In this document: in pieces, positions 44,008 to 51,021 of the stretch
Position numbering within the stretch: the stretch's first letter is position 1
Layout of the letters: each line of letters begins with the position of its first letter
Assembly: GCA_035542575.1 (NCBI GenBank)
Contig: DATKLE010000031.1
Span: forward strand, 1 to 64,000
Origin: JAIQET01 sp035542575
GTDB lineage: Bacteria; Acidobacteriota; Terriglobia; Terriglobales; Acidobacteriaceae
Length of the DNA stretch: 64,000 nucleotides
Reading direction: 5' to 3'
Notes under the pieces: model-generated
What the model saw: only the letters and a program-made list of their open reading frames with translations
The model's database searches: none
Told to the model about the DNA's origin: nothing
Position numbers and translations under genes: made by a program

Positions 44008-45258
44008 ATGCTTCCTCGTGTTGTCATCACCGGCTTTGGCGTGGTCAGCCCGAACGGCATGGGCAAGGAGGCATTCTGCCGCGCCATTCTCGCCGGGAAA
44101 TCGGGCGTGAAGCGCATCTCGCGTTTCGATCCCACCGCCCTCCCGGTACACATCGCCGGCGAGATCCCTGACTTCGACGAACTGGCCTGGGTGGACGCTC
44201 GCGAGCGCAAGCATGTATCCCGTGTGGTGCCCCTGGCGCTGGCGGCTTCGAGCGAAGCCATCCGCGATGCCGGCCTCGACCCCGCCGCCATGACCCTGGA
44301 GGAAAAGCGCGAGATCGGCGTGATTCTCGGCACCGGTGGCGGCGCCCAGGAATTTTCCGAGGAGCAGTACCGGCTCTGGCATTCGGGCCAGGAGAGAAAA
44401 GCGAGCCTGTTCTGCATTCCCAGCGGCACCATGGGCACGATCTCCAGCGAAATCAGCATGAAGTTCGGATTCCGCGGGTACAGCCATGTGGTCACAACTG
44501 GATGTACCTCTTCGACCGACGCCATCGGCTACGCGTTGCAGCACATCCAGGCAGGCGTGCAGCCCATGTTTTTAGTGGGTGGGGTGGATTCGGCCATCAC
44601 GCCGGGAATCATCAAAGGCTATTCCCTGCTGCGCGCATTGACGGCCTCGTGGAACCACGCGCCCGAACGCGCCTCCCGCCCGTTCTCCGCGGACCGCGAC
44701 GGCTTCGTCATCGCCGAGGGTTCGTGGATGTTCATCCTGGAAGACTACGATCACGCCCGCGCCCGCGGCGCCCGTATCTACGCCGAGATCGCCGGATACG
44801 CCTCCACCTGCGAGGCCTTTCACCGCGTGCGCATGAGCGACTCTCCGGAAGAACCGGCTCGCGCCGTTACCCTGGCCCTGGAGGAAGCCGGCATCGCGCC
44901 CGAGGATGTGCAGTATGTCAACCTGCACGGCACTTCGACGGAGATGAATGACCGCGTGGAGACCCGCGCTCTCAAGCTGGCGCTCGCCCAGCACGCCCTC
45001 CAGATCCCGATGTCCGGCTTGAAGTCGCAAATCGGCCACGCCCAGGGCGCCTGTGGCTCCGCCGGGGTCGCCGCCACCCTGATCGCCATGGAACACGGCA
45101 AGATTCCACCCACCATCAATCTCGAGGTTCCTGACCCCGAGTGTGACCTTGACTACGTGCCCGACGCCGGCCGCAGCGCCAAGATCGAACATGCCATCTG
45201 CAACTGCGTAGGATTCGGGTCGAAGAACTCGGCGCTGGTCGTGCGCAGGATGACATGA
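44008..45258 (+). CDS. Beta-ketoacyl-ACP synthase, FabF-like
   Basis: Thiolase-fold condensing enzyme, 416 residues from ATG (a TTG seven codons earlier is possible). Catalytic triad: Cys in VTTGCTSSTDAIG, His in NLHGTSTEMND and His in SQIGHAQGACG. The start MLPRVVITGFGVVSPNGMGK is family-typical. It stands alone with no acyl carrier protein or other fab genes nearby, so it may be the housekeeping FabF or serve a special fatty-acid or polyketide pathway; I therefore give no symbol. Confidence 0.88.
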   Translation: MLPRVVITGFGVVSPNGMGKEAFCRAILAGKSGVKRISRFDPTALPVHIAGEIPDFDELAWVDARERKHVSRVVPLALAASSEAIRDAGLDPAAMTLEEKREIGVILGTGGGAQEFSEEQYRLWHSGQERKASLFCIPSGTMGTISSEISMKFGFRGYSHVVTTGCTSSTDAIGYALQHIQAGVQPMFLVGGVDSAITPGIIKGYSLLRALTASWNHAPERASRPFSADRDGFVIAEGSWMFILEDYDHARARGARIYAEIAGYASTCEAFHRVRMSDSPEEPARAVTLALEEAGIAPEDVQYVNLHGTSTEMNDRVETRALKLALAQHALQIPMSGLKSQIGHAQGACGSAGVAATLIAMEHGKIPPTINLEVPDPECDLDYVPDAGRSAKIEHAICNCVGFGSKNSALVVRRMT

Positions 45259-45592
45259 GGGTCGCGCACACTGCCAGGGGAATCAACAAACGGAGCAGGC
45301 TGGCCCCGACCGCTCGGGGGTAAGTTAAAATCTCGCTGTGCAGGATGACAGCGGCGTGTTGCGCCAGGGGGCCAGTATCATTTCAAGGGAGCGTCGGGCG
45401 GTGACGGCGAGGCCACCGGAGTCCGGCCCACTGCTTCAAGCCTCCGTGACGAAGAAAGTCATCACAGCAATTGCCTTCCTCCCGTCGACGACGGAAGCCC
45501 GCATGCGGAGTCCAGAACAGCGTCCAGCCACGGCAAGTTTGGTTCACGACTCTGCTATTCAACCGCTCGTCTGTGGTCCCCACTGATTGCGC
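45259..45592. other. 334-bp intergenic region, no gene seen
   Basis: Between the FabF-like gene and ribF. A frame of 82 codons exists but has no ribosome-binding site and no recognisable composition. No terminator or repeat word stands out. Confidence 0.4.
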
Positions 45593-46540
45593 ATGCAGGT
45601 ATTTCACAAACTCGACGACGTCCCCGCGGACTTCGGTCCCACTCTGCTGAGCGTGGGCAACTTCGACGGCGTACACCGTGCGCACACCCACGTGCTGCGC
45701 GAGATCGTCAGCCGCGGGCGGCAGCAGGGTGTCAAAGCCATGGCTGTCACCTTCGAGCCGCACCCCATCCGCATTCTGCGTCCCGACTCGGGCTTCAAGC
45801 TCCTCACGCCGACTCCCGAGAAATTGCGCCTGCTCGAAACCACCGGCTTGGACGCGGCGTTGCTCTTGCCCTTTACCCGCGACCTGTCTTTGATGACGCC
45901 GCACCAGTTTGCCCATGACATTTTGAAGAAACGCCTGCAAGCCCGCGAAGTACACGAAGGCTACAACTTCCACTTCGGCCACAAGGCTGCCGGCAACGTG
46001 GACATGCTGGCCGGGTTCGGACGGGAGCTGGGCTTCACAGTGAAGGAATATCCTGAGATGCGGCTGCGCGGCGAGCCCGTCTCCAGCAGCCATATCCGCA
46101 AACTTCTAGGGGAAGGCCGGGCCAGCCGGGCGCGTCATCTGCTCGACCGCCCCTTTGCCATTCTCTCGACTCCCGGCCGCGGCCGCGGCTACGGCTCGCG
46201 GTACACCGTGCCCACCATCAACTTGAGCCGCTACGAAGAGCTCGCACCCCGGGACGGCGTGTACATCACGCGTACCCGAGTCGGCCAGGAATGTTTCGAC
46301 TCAGTGACCAACATCGGCAATCGCCCCACCTTCGGCGCCGAGTCCTACGCCATCGAGACCCACCTGCTGAACTTTCATCCCCTGGAACTTGCGCCCGACA
46401 CTGAAGTCGAAATCCACTTCCTCGACCGCCTGCGCGACGAGATCAAGTTTCCCTCCATTGAAGCCCTGAAGGAGCAGATCGGGCGCGACGTCCGCAAGGC
46501 CCAACGCTATTTCCACCTGCTGGCCGAGCTGGGCGCATGA
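45593..46540 (+). CDS. ribF: Bifunctional riboflavin kinase/FMN adenylyltransferase
   Basis: Makes FMN and FAD from riboflavin. 315 residues. The N-terminal nucleotidyltransferase has GPTLLSVGNFDGVHRAHTHV (HxGH-type site) and GYNFHFGHKAAGNVDML. The C-terminal kinase has GRGYGSRYTVPTINLS (the PTAN-like motif, here PTIN), GVYITRTRVG and SVTNIGNRPTFG, ending in FLDRLRDEIKFPSIEALKEQ. The ATG at 45593 is used; a TTG two codons earlier is an alternative. Overlaps the next gene by 4 bases. Confidence 0.94.
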   Translation: MQVFHKLDDVPADFGPTLLSVGNFDGVHRAHTHVLREIVSRGRQQGVKAMAVTFEPHPIRILRPDSGFKLLTPTPEKLRLLETTGLDAALLLPFTRDLSLMTPHQFAHDILKKRLQAREVHEGYNFHFGHKAAGNVDMLAGFGRELGFTVKEYPEMRLRGEPVSSSHIRKLLGEGRASRARHLLDRPFAILSTPGRGRGYGSRYTVPTINLSRYEELAPRDGVYITRTRVGQECFDSVTNIGNRPTFGAESYAIETHLLNFHPLELAPDTEVEIHFLDRLRDEIKFPSIEALKEQIGRDVRKAQRYFHLLAELGA

Positions 46541-47376
46541 GCGTCCGTCTTCGCAAGATGACCATGAGCGATGTCCCTGAGGCGCTGCGCCTCAAGGACC
46601 TGGCAGGCTGGAACCAGACCGCAGCCGACTGGGAACGATTCCTCTCGGCCAGCCCTGGAGGCTGCTTCGCAGCCGAACAGGAAGGCCGGCTGGTCGGGAC
46701 CTCCGCAACCATCATCTACGAAGGCAGGTTTGCATGGATCGGCATGGTGATTGTTCACCCGGATTATCGCGGGCAAGGCATTGGCCGCAACTTGCTCAAG
46801 CGGGCCGTCCAATACCTCGATAAGCAATGCGTCCCCTGCATGAAACTCGACGCCACGCCCCAAGGCAGACCGCTGTACGAAAGATTCGGCTTCGTGAGCG
46901 AATATGAGATCGAGCGCTGGATGCTGAAGCGAGCAGGCCACACGCGGGCCAAGGTTGCAGACGGAACCGCGCAAGATATCGAAGATGTGATTCAGCTCGA
47001 TCGCAAGATCTTCGGCGCCGACCGTGGCGCACTGTTGCGGTCTCTGGCACTTGGCGAGCCTGAATTCACATTGGTGGTTCGCCAGGGAGCAGAAATTGCA
47101 GGCTACGCCTTCGGACGGCATGGTGCGCTTGCTGACCACCTGGGACCGTGGATGGCTCGCAATCAGGACACAGCAGCCATGCTTGTGGACGAGTTCCTGC
47201 GCCGCTCGGGGCGTGAGATGGTTTTCGCCGATTGCCTGCACCCCTGGGCGGTGGCGCTGCTCAAGGCGCATGGCTTCGAATTTTCCCGCCCTCTCACCCG
47301 GATGTTTCGGGGTGCTAATCAGTATCCCGGACAGCCGGAATTACTCGCTGCTGTGCTCGGGCCGGAGTTTGGCTGA
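46537..47376 (+). CDS. Two-domain GNAT N-acetyltransferase
   Basis: 279 residues. The N-terminal GNAT domain has IGMVIVHPDYRGQGIGRNLLKRAV (acetyl-CoA loop) and ATPQGRPLYERFGFV. Residues ~150-279 look like the second, non-canonical GNAT half (Acetyltransf_18 type): EFTLVVRQGAEIAGYAFGRHG and VFADCLHPWAVALLKAHGFE. The ATG overlaps the ribF stop (ATGA), so it is co-translated. The substrate is unknown. Confidence 0.82.
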   Translation: MSVRLRKMTMSDVPEALRLKDLAGWNQTAADWERFLSASPGGCFAAEQEGRLVGTSATIIYEGRFAWIGMVIVHPDYRGQGIGRNLLKRAVQYLDKQCVPCMKLDATPQGRPLYERFGFVSEYEIERWMLKRAGHTRAKVADGTAQDIEDVIQLDRKIFGADRGALLRSLALGEPEFTLVVRQGAEIAGYAFGRHGALADHLGPWMARNQDTAAMLVDEFLRRSGREMVFADCLHPWAVALLKAHGFEFSRPLTRMFRGANQYPGQPELLAAVLGPEFG

Positions 47377-47465
47377 GTCGCCCAGAATTGGCTGAAGCTC
47401 GAGCCGTGTCCGCCGCACCAACCGCTCCACCACCAAAATCAGCGTGCGTCGCCGTCAATGTTTTC

Positions 47466-47494
47466 ATTTGCCAATTGGCCATCAGGAACTGACA
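47466..47494. repeat. AATTGCCAATTG-family repeat next to a start codon
   Basis: TTTGCCAATTGGCCATCAGG immediately before the MFS gene; the same word family occurs at 4.7 and 50-51 kb. The AGGAAC that serves as ribosome-binding site abuts the repeat. Confidence 0.5.
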
Positions 47495-48775
47495 ATGGCG
47501 CGGATGGCCACCAGCCTCACGCTCACCCTGTCCCAGATCACCTCGGCGCAGCGCCGCACCTTGGTCGCCGCCGCCCTCGGCTGGATGCTCGATGCCTTCG
47601 ACGCCATGCTCTACGCGCTGGTGCTGGCGCACGTCATGCGCGACCTGGGCATGACCAAGGCCACGTCCGGGTTCCTCTACACCCTTACTTTGCTCGCTTC
47701 GGGAATCGGCGGGGTGCTCTTCGGGTTTATCGCCGACCGCATCGGGCGCAAGCGCGCCCTCATGCTCAGTATCCTGACCTACTCGGTATGCTCGTTCGCA
47801 TCCGGTCTGTCGACGACGATCCTCATGCTCGCGCTGTTCCGTTTCATCCTCGGCCTGGGTATGGGCGGCGAGTGGAATACGGGCGCCACCCTGGTCGCCG
47901 AGACCTGGCCCACCGATATGCGGGCCAAGGCTCTCGCCGTGGTGCAGAGTTCGTGGGCCATCGGGTACGCCTTCGCCGCGCTGGTCGCCGGCATCGTGCT
48001 GCACTACGCCGACTGGCGCATGGTGTTCTTTGTCGGCATCCTGCCCGCGCTGGTGACGCTATGGATCCAGCAAGGCGTGCCCGAGTCGGAGATGTGGCAG
48101 GAGCATCACCGCCTCGCCGAGGAGTCCCGGCGCGTTTCGGAAGCCCAGCGCAAGTATGACCACGACAGCTTCGCGCGCATCTTTCAGCCCCCGTATGTGG
48201 GACCCACCTTTGCCCTGCTCTTCATGAACTTTTTTGGCATGTTCGGGTGGTGGGGACTGTTCACCTGGATTCCCCCATATCTCTCGCTGCCCGTCGAGCA
48301 AGGTGGCCGCGGCTTCGGTCTGATGGGAACTACCACGCTGCTGCTGGTGCTGAACCTCGTGGGCATGTTTCCCGGCTACGCCAGCTTCGGCTGGGTCGCG
48401 GACCACTTGGGGCGGCGCAAGTCCTTCATGCTCTATACCTTCGTGGCCGCTCTTCTAGTTCCGCTTTACGCCATGGCGCGCCGGCCGGAAACGCTGCTGG
48501 TGGTGGGCACGGTGGTCGCCTTCTTCGGCACGGGATTCTTCTCCGGATCCTCGATCATCGGCAGTGAGATTTTTCCCACGCGGGTGCGGGCGCGGGCCTT
48601 GGGTTTCACCTACAACGGGGCCCGCGCCATGAGTTCGGTGGCGCCGTTGGTTATCGGATGGGTGGGGCAGGTCAAGGGGCTCGGTTGGGCGTTCTACATT
48701 TGTGCAGCTTCCTTCTTGCTGGCGGCGCTGACAGCCACGCAGATACCGGAGACCAAAGGCAAGCACCTGGAATGA
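47495..48775 (+). CDS. MFS transporter, aromatic-acid/sugar symporter-like
   Basis: 426 residues, twelve membrane helices. The helix 1 motif LGWMLDAFDAMLYALVLAHV is typical of the AAHS and metabolite:H+ symporter groups. The loop 2-3 motif is FGFIADRIGRKRALMLS, helix 4 has GLGMGGEWNTGATLVAE, loop 8-9 repeats GWVADHLGRRKSFM, and FPTRVRARALGFTYNGAR follows. Likely an importer of organic acids. Start: ATG at 47495; the frame upstream is repeat-derived. Confidence 0.85.
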   Translation: MARMATSLTLTLSQITSAQRRTLVAAALGWMLDAFDAMLYALVLAHVMRDLGMTKATSGFLYTLTLLASGIGGVLFGFIADRIGRKRALMLSILTYSVCSFASGLSTTILMLALFRFILGLGMGGEWNTGATLVAETWPTDMRAKALAVVQSSWAIGYAFAALVAGIVLHYADWRMVFFVGILPALVTLWIQQGVPESEMWQEHHRLAEESRRVSEAQRKYDHDSFARIFQPPYVGPTFALLFMNFFGMFGWWGLFTWIPPYLSLPVEQGGRGFGLMGTTTLLLVLNLVGMFPGYASFGWVADHLGRRKSFMLYTFVAALLVPLYAMARRPETLLVVGTVVAFFGTGFFSGSSIIGSEIFPTRVRARALGFTYNGARAMSSVAPLVIGWVGQVKGLGWAFYICAASFLLAALTATQIPETKGKHLE

Positions 48776-48817
48776 TCAACCGGGAACTGGCATCCGCGAA
48801 CTGAGAACTGATTGATC
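48774..48817. repeat. GGGAACTGG/GAGAACTG-type repeat, copy 1
   Basis: Between the convergent MFS and EamA genes: GATCAA outer arms (48774-48779 and 48812-48817) enclose CGGGAACTGG and CGAACTGAGAACTG. The same words reappear inverted at 61.47 kb. Confidence 0.5.
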
Positions 48818-48834
48818 GACAGAAACTCTTCTTG

Positions 48835-49794
48835 CTACTCGATCGGCTCAACTACCGTGACTTCTTCGTGCAGCTTGCGGTCCGGCATCTGCACCACCAC
48901 AATCGCCGCCAGCACCATCACGATCCCGACTGTTTGCAGCGGCTTCATCACCTCTCCCAGGGCAAGCGCCGCAATCACGATGGAGAATACTGGTTCCAGG
49001 CAGCTGGCCACGATGGCGCGAGTCGGTTCCAGGTGCTGGAGTCCTGCGAAATACAGGGAAAACGGCCCCAGCACCGACAGGAGAGAAAACACCAGCAGAA
49101 ACAGCCACTGTGCTCCGGCGTAGTGCGCGGCGAGCACCTTCCACGGTGGATTCACCACCACCCAGAAGGCCGAGGCTGCCAGCAGCGTCCACAGCAGCAC
49201 AATCCAGCGGTCATAGCGCGCCAGGATGCTGTGGCCGCCAACGTTGTAAATGGCAAACGAGAAGGCGGCCAGCAGCGCGGCGGTCACACCGAGAGTGTCC
49301 AAACGCAGCTTGCCCGGGCCAATCACGCCGATCACCATGGCACATCCGGCCACGGCCAATACCACGGCGGCGACGCGCTGCACGGTAGCTTTCTGCAGCC
49401 CGCGCAGCACCATGTAGAGCAGCACCCACACCGGCGCGGTGTATTGCAGGATGATCGCCGTTGCCACATTCGTCCGCTGGATCGCCAGGTAGTAAAAGTA
49501 ATTCGACGCGGCCACCCCCAGAATCCCGAGCAGGAAAATTCGCCCCACATCCGCCGCCGGCAAACGCAGTCCTCCCCAGCCCTGGCGCAGCGCCAGGGTC
49601 GGCAGCAGCACCAGCAGGGAGAACGTGGTCCGGCTCTGGGAGAGGATCAGGGGATCGATGGGCTGTAGCGCTTCTCCCCCCGGCAGCAGGCGGCCGGTGA
49701 AGGCGGCACGTCCCAGGCTGGCGGCAACGCCCCACAGAAAAGTAGCGGCAGCGATGTAAACATAGCCGCGGACGGGATGCGCTCTATGGGCCAA
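48835..49794 (-). CDS. EamA/DMT-superfamily transporter
   Basis: Ten-helix membrane protein, 319 residues, two EamA halves: YVYIAAATFLWGVAASLGRA to VVLAVAGCAMVIG, and LGVTAALLAAFSFAIYNVGG to VMVLAAIVVVQM. Conserved EamA motifs include YYLAIQRTNVATAIILQYTA and SLYFAGLQHLEPTRAIVASC, then LEPVFSIVIAALALGEVM. The start is TTG, overlapping the stop of the glutaredoxin gene by 11 bases, so it is read from the same message. It probably exports or imports a small metabolite. Confidence 0.82.
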   Translation of the reverse strand: MAHRAHPVRGYVYIAAATFLWGVAASLGRAAFTGRLLPGGEALQPIDPLILSQSRTTFSLLVLLPTLALRQGWGGLRLPAADVGRIFLLGILGVAASNYFYYLAIQRTNVATAIILQYTAPVWVLLYMVLRGLQKATVQRVAAVVLAVAGCAMVIGVIGPGKLRLDTLGVTAALLAAFSFAIYNVGGHSILARYDRWIVLLWTLLAASAFWVVVNPPWKVLAAHYAGAQWLFLLVFSLLSVLGPFSLYFAGLQHLEPTRAIVASCLEPVFSIVIAALALGEVMKPLQTVGIVMVLAAIVVVQMPDRKLHEEVTVVEPIE

Positions 49795-50023
49795 GGAGCT
49801 GGTCGAGGCGTTCGGGATCGAATCCTATCATCACCTCGTCTCCGATGACGATGGTAGGGGTGGAACGGCTGCGGTACTTGTAAACCAGGTCTTGCACCGC
49901 CGCCGGGTCGCGGCTGACATCGCGATCTTCGTACGCAATCCCTCTCTCCGAGAGGTAGGCCCGAACCGTCTGGCACGGCGGTCAGCCGGGCTGGGTGAAG
50001 ATGACAATCTCTTGGCCTTGCAT
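49784..50023 (-). CDS. Glutaredoxin-like protein with in-frame TGA: probable selenoprotein (U-x-x-C)
   Basis: 79 codons if TGA at 49982-49984 is read as selenocysteine (codon 14). The sequence starts MQGQEIVIFTQPG, then U-P-P-C, then QTVRAYLSERGIAYEDRDVS. The rest is a normal small glutaredoxin: conserved cis-proline in SRSTPTIVIGDEVM and the glycine after it in IGFDPERLDQLLGP. Thus TGA falls exactly on the first Cys of the CxxC. A hairpin with a GGA loop lies 27-41 bases after the TGA. Recalled, not checked: NCBI names a 'Uxx-star' glutaredoxin-like (seleno)protein family. It overlaps the EamA gene and follows the OsmC gene. Confidence 0.8.
49941..49955 (-). promoter_or_regulatory. Candidate bacterial SECIS hairpin
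   Basis: Reading with the glutaredoxin message: CCTCTC, loop GGA, GAGAGG. The loop Gs are 33 and 34 bases after the UGA, inside the range known for bacterial SECIS elements (roughly 16-37). A smaller stem, CCGT/ACGG, lies between. It is entirely within coding sequence, as bacterial SECIS elements are. Confidence 0.55.
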
Positions 50024-50055
50024 GGCTTATTTGGGTATCACGTCACCTGCCGGTT

Positions 50056-50157
50056 CTCGATTGCCAATTGCCAATTTTCGATTGCCGATTAACAGGCCTT
50101 GCCTTGGACCTAATTCCTTCCTTCAATCAGCAATTGGCAATTGACCATCGGAAATCT
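50056..50157. repeat. AATTGCCAATTG-family inverted repeat between OsmC and glutaredoxin genes
   Basis: CAATTGCCAATT (50065-50076) and its exact complement AATTGGCAATTG (50132-50143), 55 bases apart, with further words (TCGATTGCC, CGATTGCCGATT) outside. They fill the 136-bp gap that must also hold any promoter of the glutaredoxin gene. Confidence 0.7.
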
Positions 50158-50159
50158 AC

Positions 50160-50558
50160 TCATTCCGCATATTCGATCTCGAAGCTGATCTTCGCGGTCT
50201 TCTGCAGCATGGCAGAGACCGAGCAGTACTTCTCTTCCGATAGGCGCACCGCATCTTCGACTGCCTTATGGGAGACTTTGCCCCCGACGCGGTAGATCAG
50301 CTTGATGTCAGTATAGACGGACGGAGGATTGGCTGCCCGTTCCGCCAGGGCACGTACTTCCAGGCTGGTAAAAGGCTCGCGCTTCTTGCGCAGAATGCTG
50401 GCCACGTCATAACCGGTGCACCCGCATAAGCCGATGAGAACCAGTTCCATGGGGCTGTTCGCAGACTTCTTGTCCCCATCCACGACCACGGCGTGACCAC
50501 TGCTGGACTGGGCCACGAAGCGGAAATTGTCGACCAGGATGGCTTTGGCTTCAGTCAT
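50160..50558 (-). CDS. OsmC/YhfA-family protein
   Basis: 132 residues. OsmC/Ohr fold; thiol peroxidase members use two cysteines. Here Cys residues are in GLCGCTGYDVASILRKKREP (the helix that normally holds one catalytic Cys) and in SEEKYCSVSAML. The pattern is closer to the YhfA/OsmC-like subgroup than to Ohr. It starts inside the end of the four-helix-bundle gene. Together with the selenoglutaredoxin it suggests a thiol-redox theme. Confidence 0.85.
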   Translation of the reverse strand: MTEAKAILVDNFRFVAQSSSGHAVVVDGDKKSANSPMELVLIGLCGCTGYDVASILRKKREPFTSLEVRALAERAANPPSVYTDIKLIYRVGGKVSHKAVEDAVRLSEEKYCSVSAMLQKTAKISFEIEYAE

Positions 50559-50961
50559 AGCGCCTCACAAGGCTTGATTTTCGATTGCCAATTGGCGATT
50601 TCCGATTGTTTCTCTTTACCGTGCGACGCGAGGCAACAAAGATGGCCGTAATCTGTCTGGCCTCGGATGTGAGCTCAGTAAGTCTCTCGCGGCGAACCAG
50701 ACCTGAGTCCGCTAGAAATTCCAACCAAAAGGCGCTCTCGTCTGCCTCCTCTTCTACAACTCCGAGTTTGTACAAGAATTCCGCCCGAGAACGCGCTCGA
50801 CAAGCTGCGCGATAGTTGGCCGCGACAGAAGTCCCGGATCGGAGAAGTTGCTGACCGATGATGCGTGCCTCTGCACAATTGGGAAGCGCCCTGTATACCT
50901 TCAGGATCCTTAGTGCAAAATTGGTCGTACGTTTCTGCAACGCTTCCGCTTTCGTTCGCAT
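50551..50961 (-). CDS. Four-helix-bundle protein (23S rRNA intervening-sequence/Avd-like family)
   Basis: 136 residues. The core matches the S23/IVP four-helix-bundle family: TNFALRILKVYRALPNCAEA, IIGQQLLRSGTSVAANYRAA, RSRAEFLYKLGVVEEEADES and FWLEFLADSGLV. The family includes proteins encoded in 23S rRNA intervening sequences and the accessory protein Avd of diversity-generating retroelements; no reverse transcriptase is near. The last ~20 residues (NNRKSPIGNRKSSLVRRYD) translate an intergenic repeat and then the start of the OsmC gene. The gene lies inside a perfect 17-bp inverted repeat. Confidence 0.85.
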   Translation of the reverse strand: MRTKAEALQKRTTNFALRILKVYRALPNCAEARIIGQQLLRSGTSVAANYRAACRARSRAEFLYKLGVVEEEADESAFWLEFLADSGLVRRERLTELTSEARQITAIFVASRRTVKRNNRKSPIGNRKSSLVRRYD

Positions 50962-51003
50962 GTCAACGCTCCAATTGGCAATTGGAAATTGGCAATCGAA
51001 AAT
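50577..51003. mobile_element. Inverted-repeat-bounded cassette carrying the four-helix-bundle gene
   Basis: ATTTTCGATTGCCAATT (50577-50593) and its exact reverse complement AATTGGCAATCGAAAAT (50987-51003) bracket the gene, 427 bp in total. More copies of the same word family sit just inside both ends. There is no transposase and no obvious target-site duplication, so movement is inferred only from the symmetry. Confidence 0.45.
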
Positions 51004-51021
51004 GCGCTGTGACGGCCGTCA

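Noticed and set aside
45338..45586. 82-codon plus-strand frame before ribF
   Set aside because: No ribosome-binding site, no hydrophobic core pattern, and it merely ends where the ribF leader begins.
50577..51003. A diversity-generating retroelement around the Avd-like gene
   Set aside because: No reverse transcriptase and no template/variable repeat pair nearby; the repeats are short inverted words.
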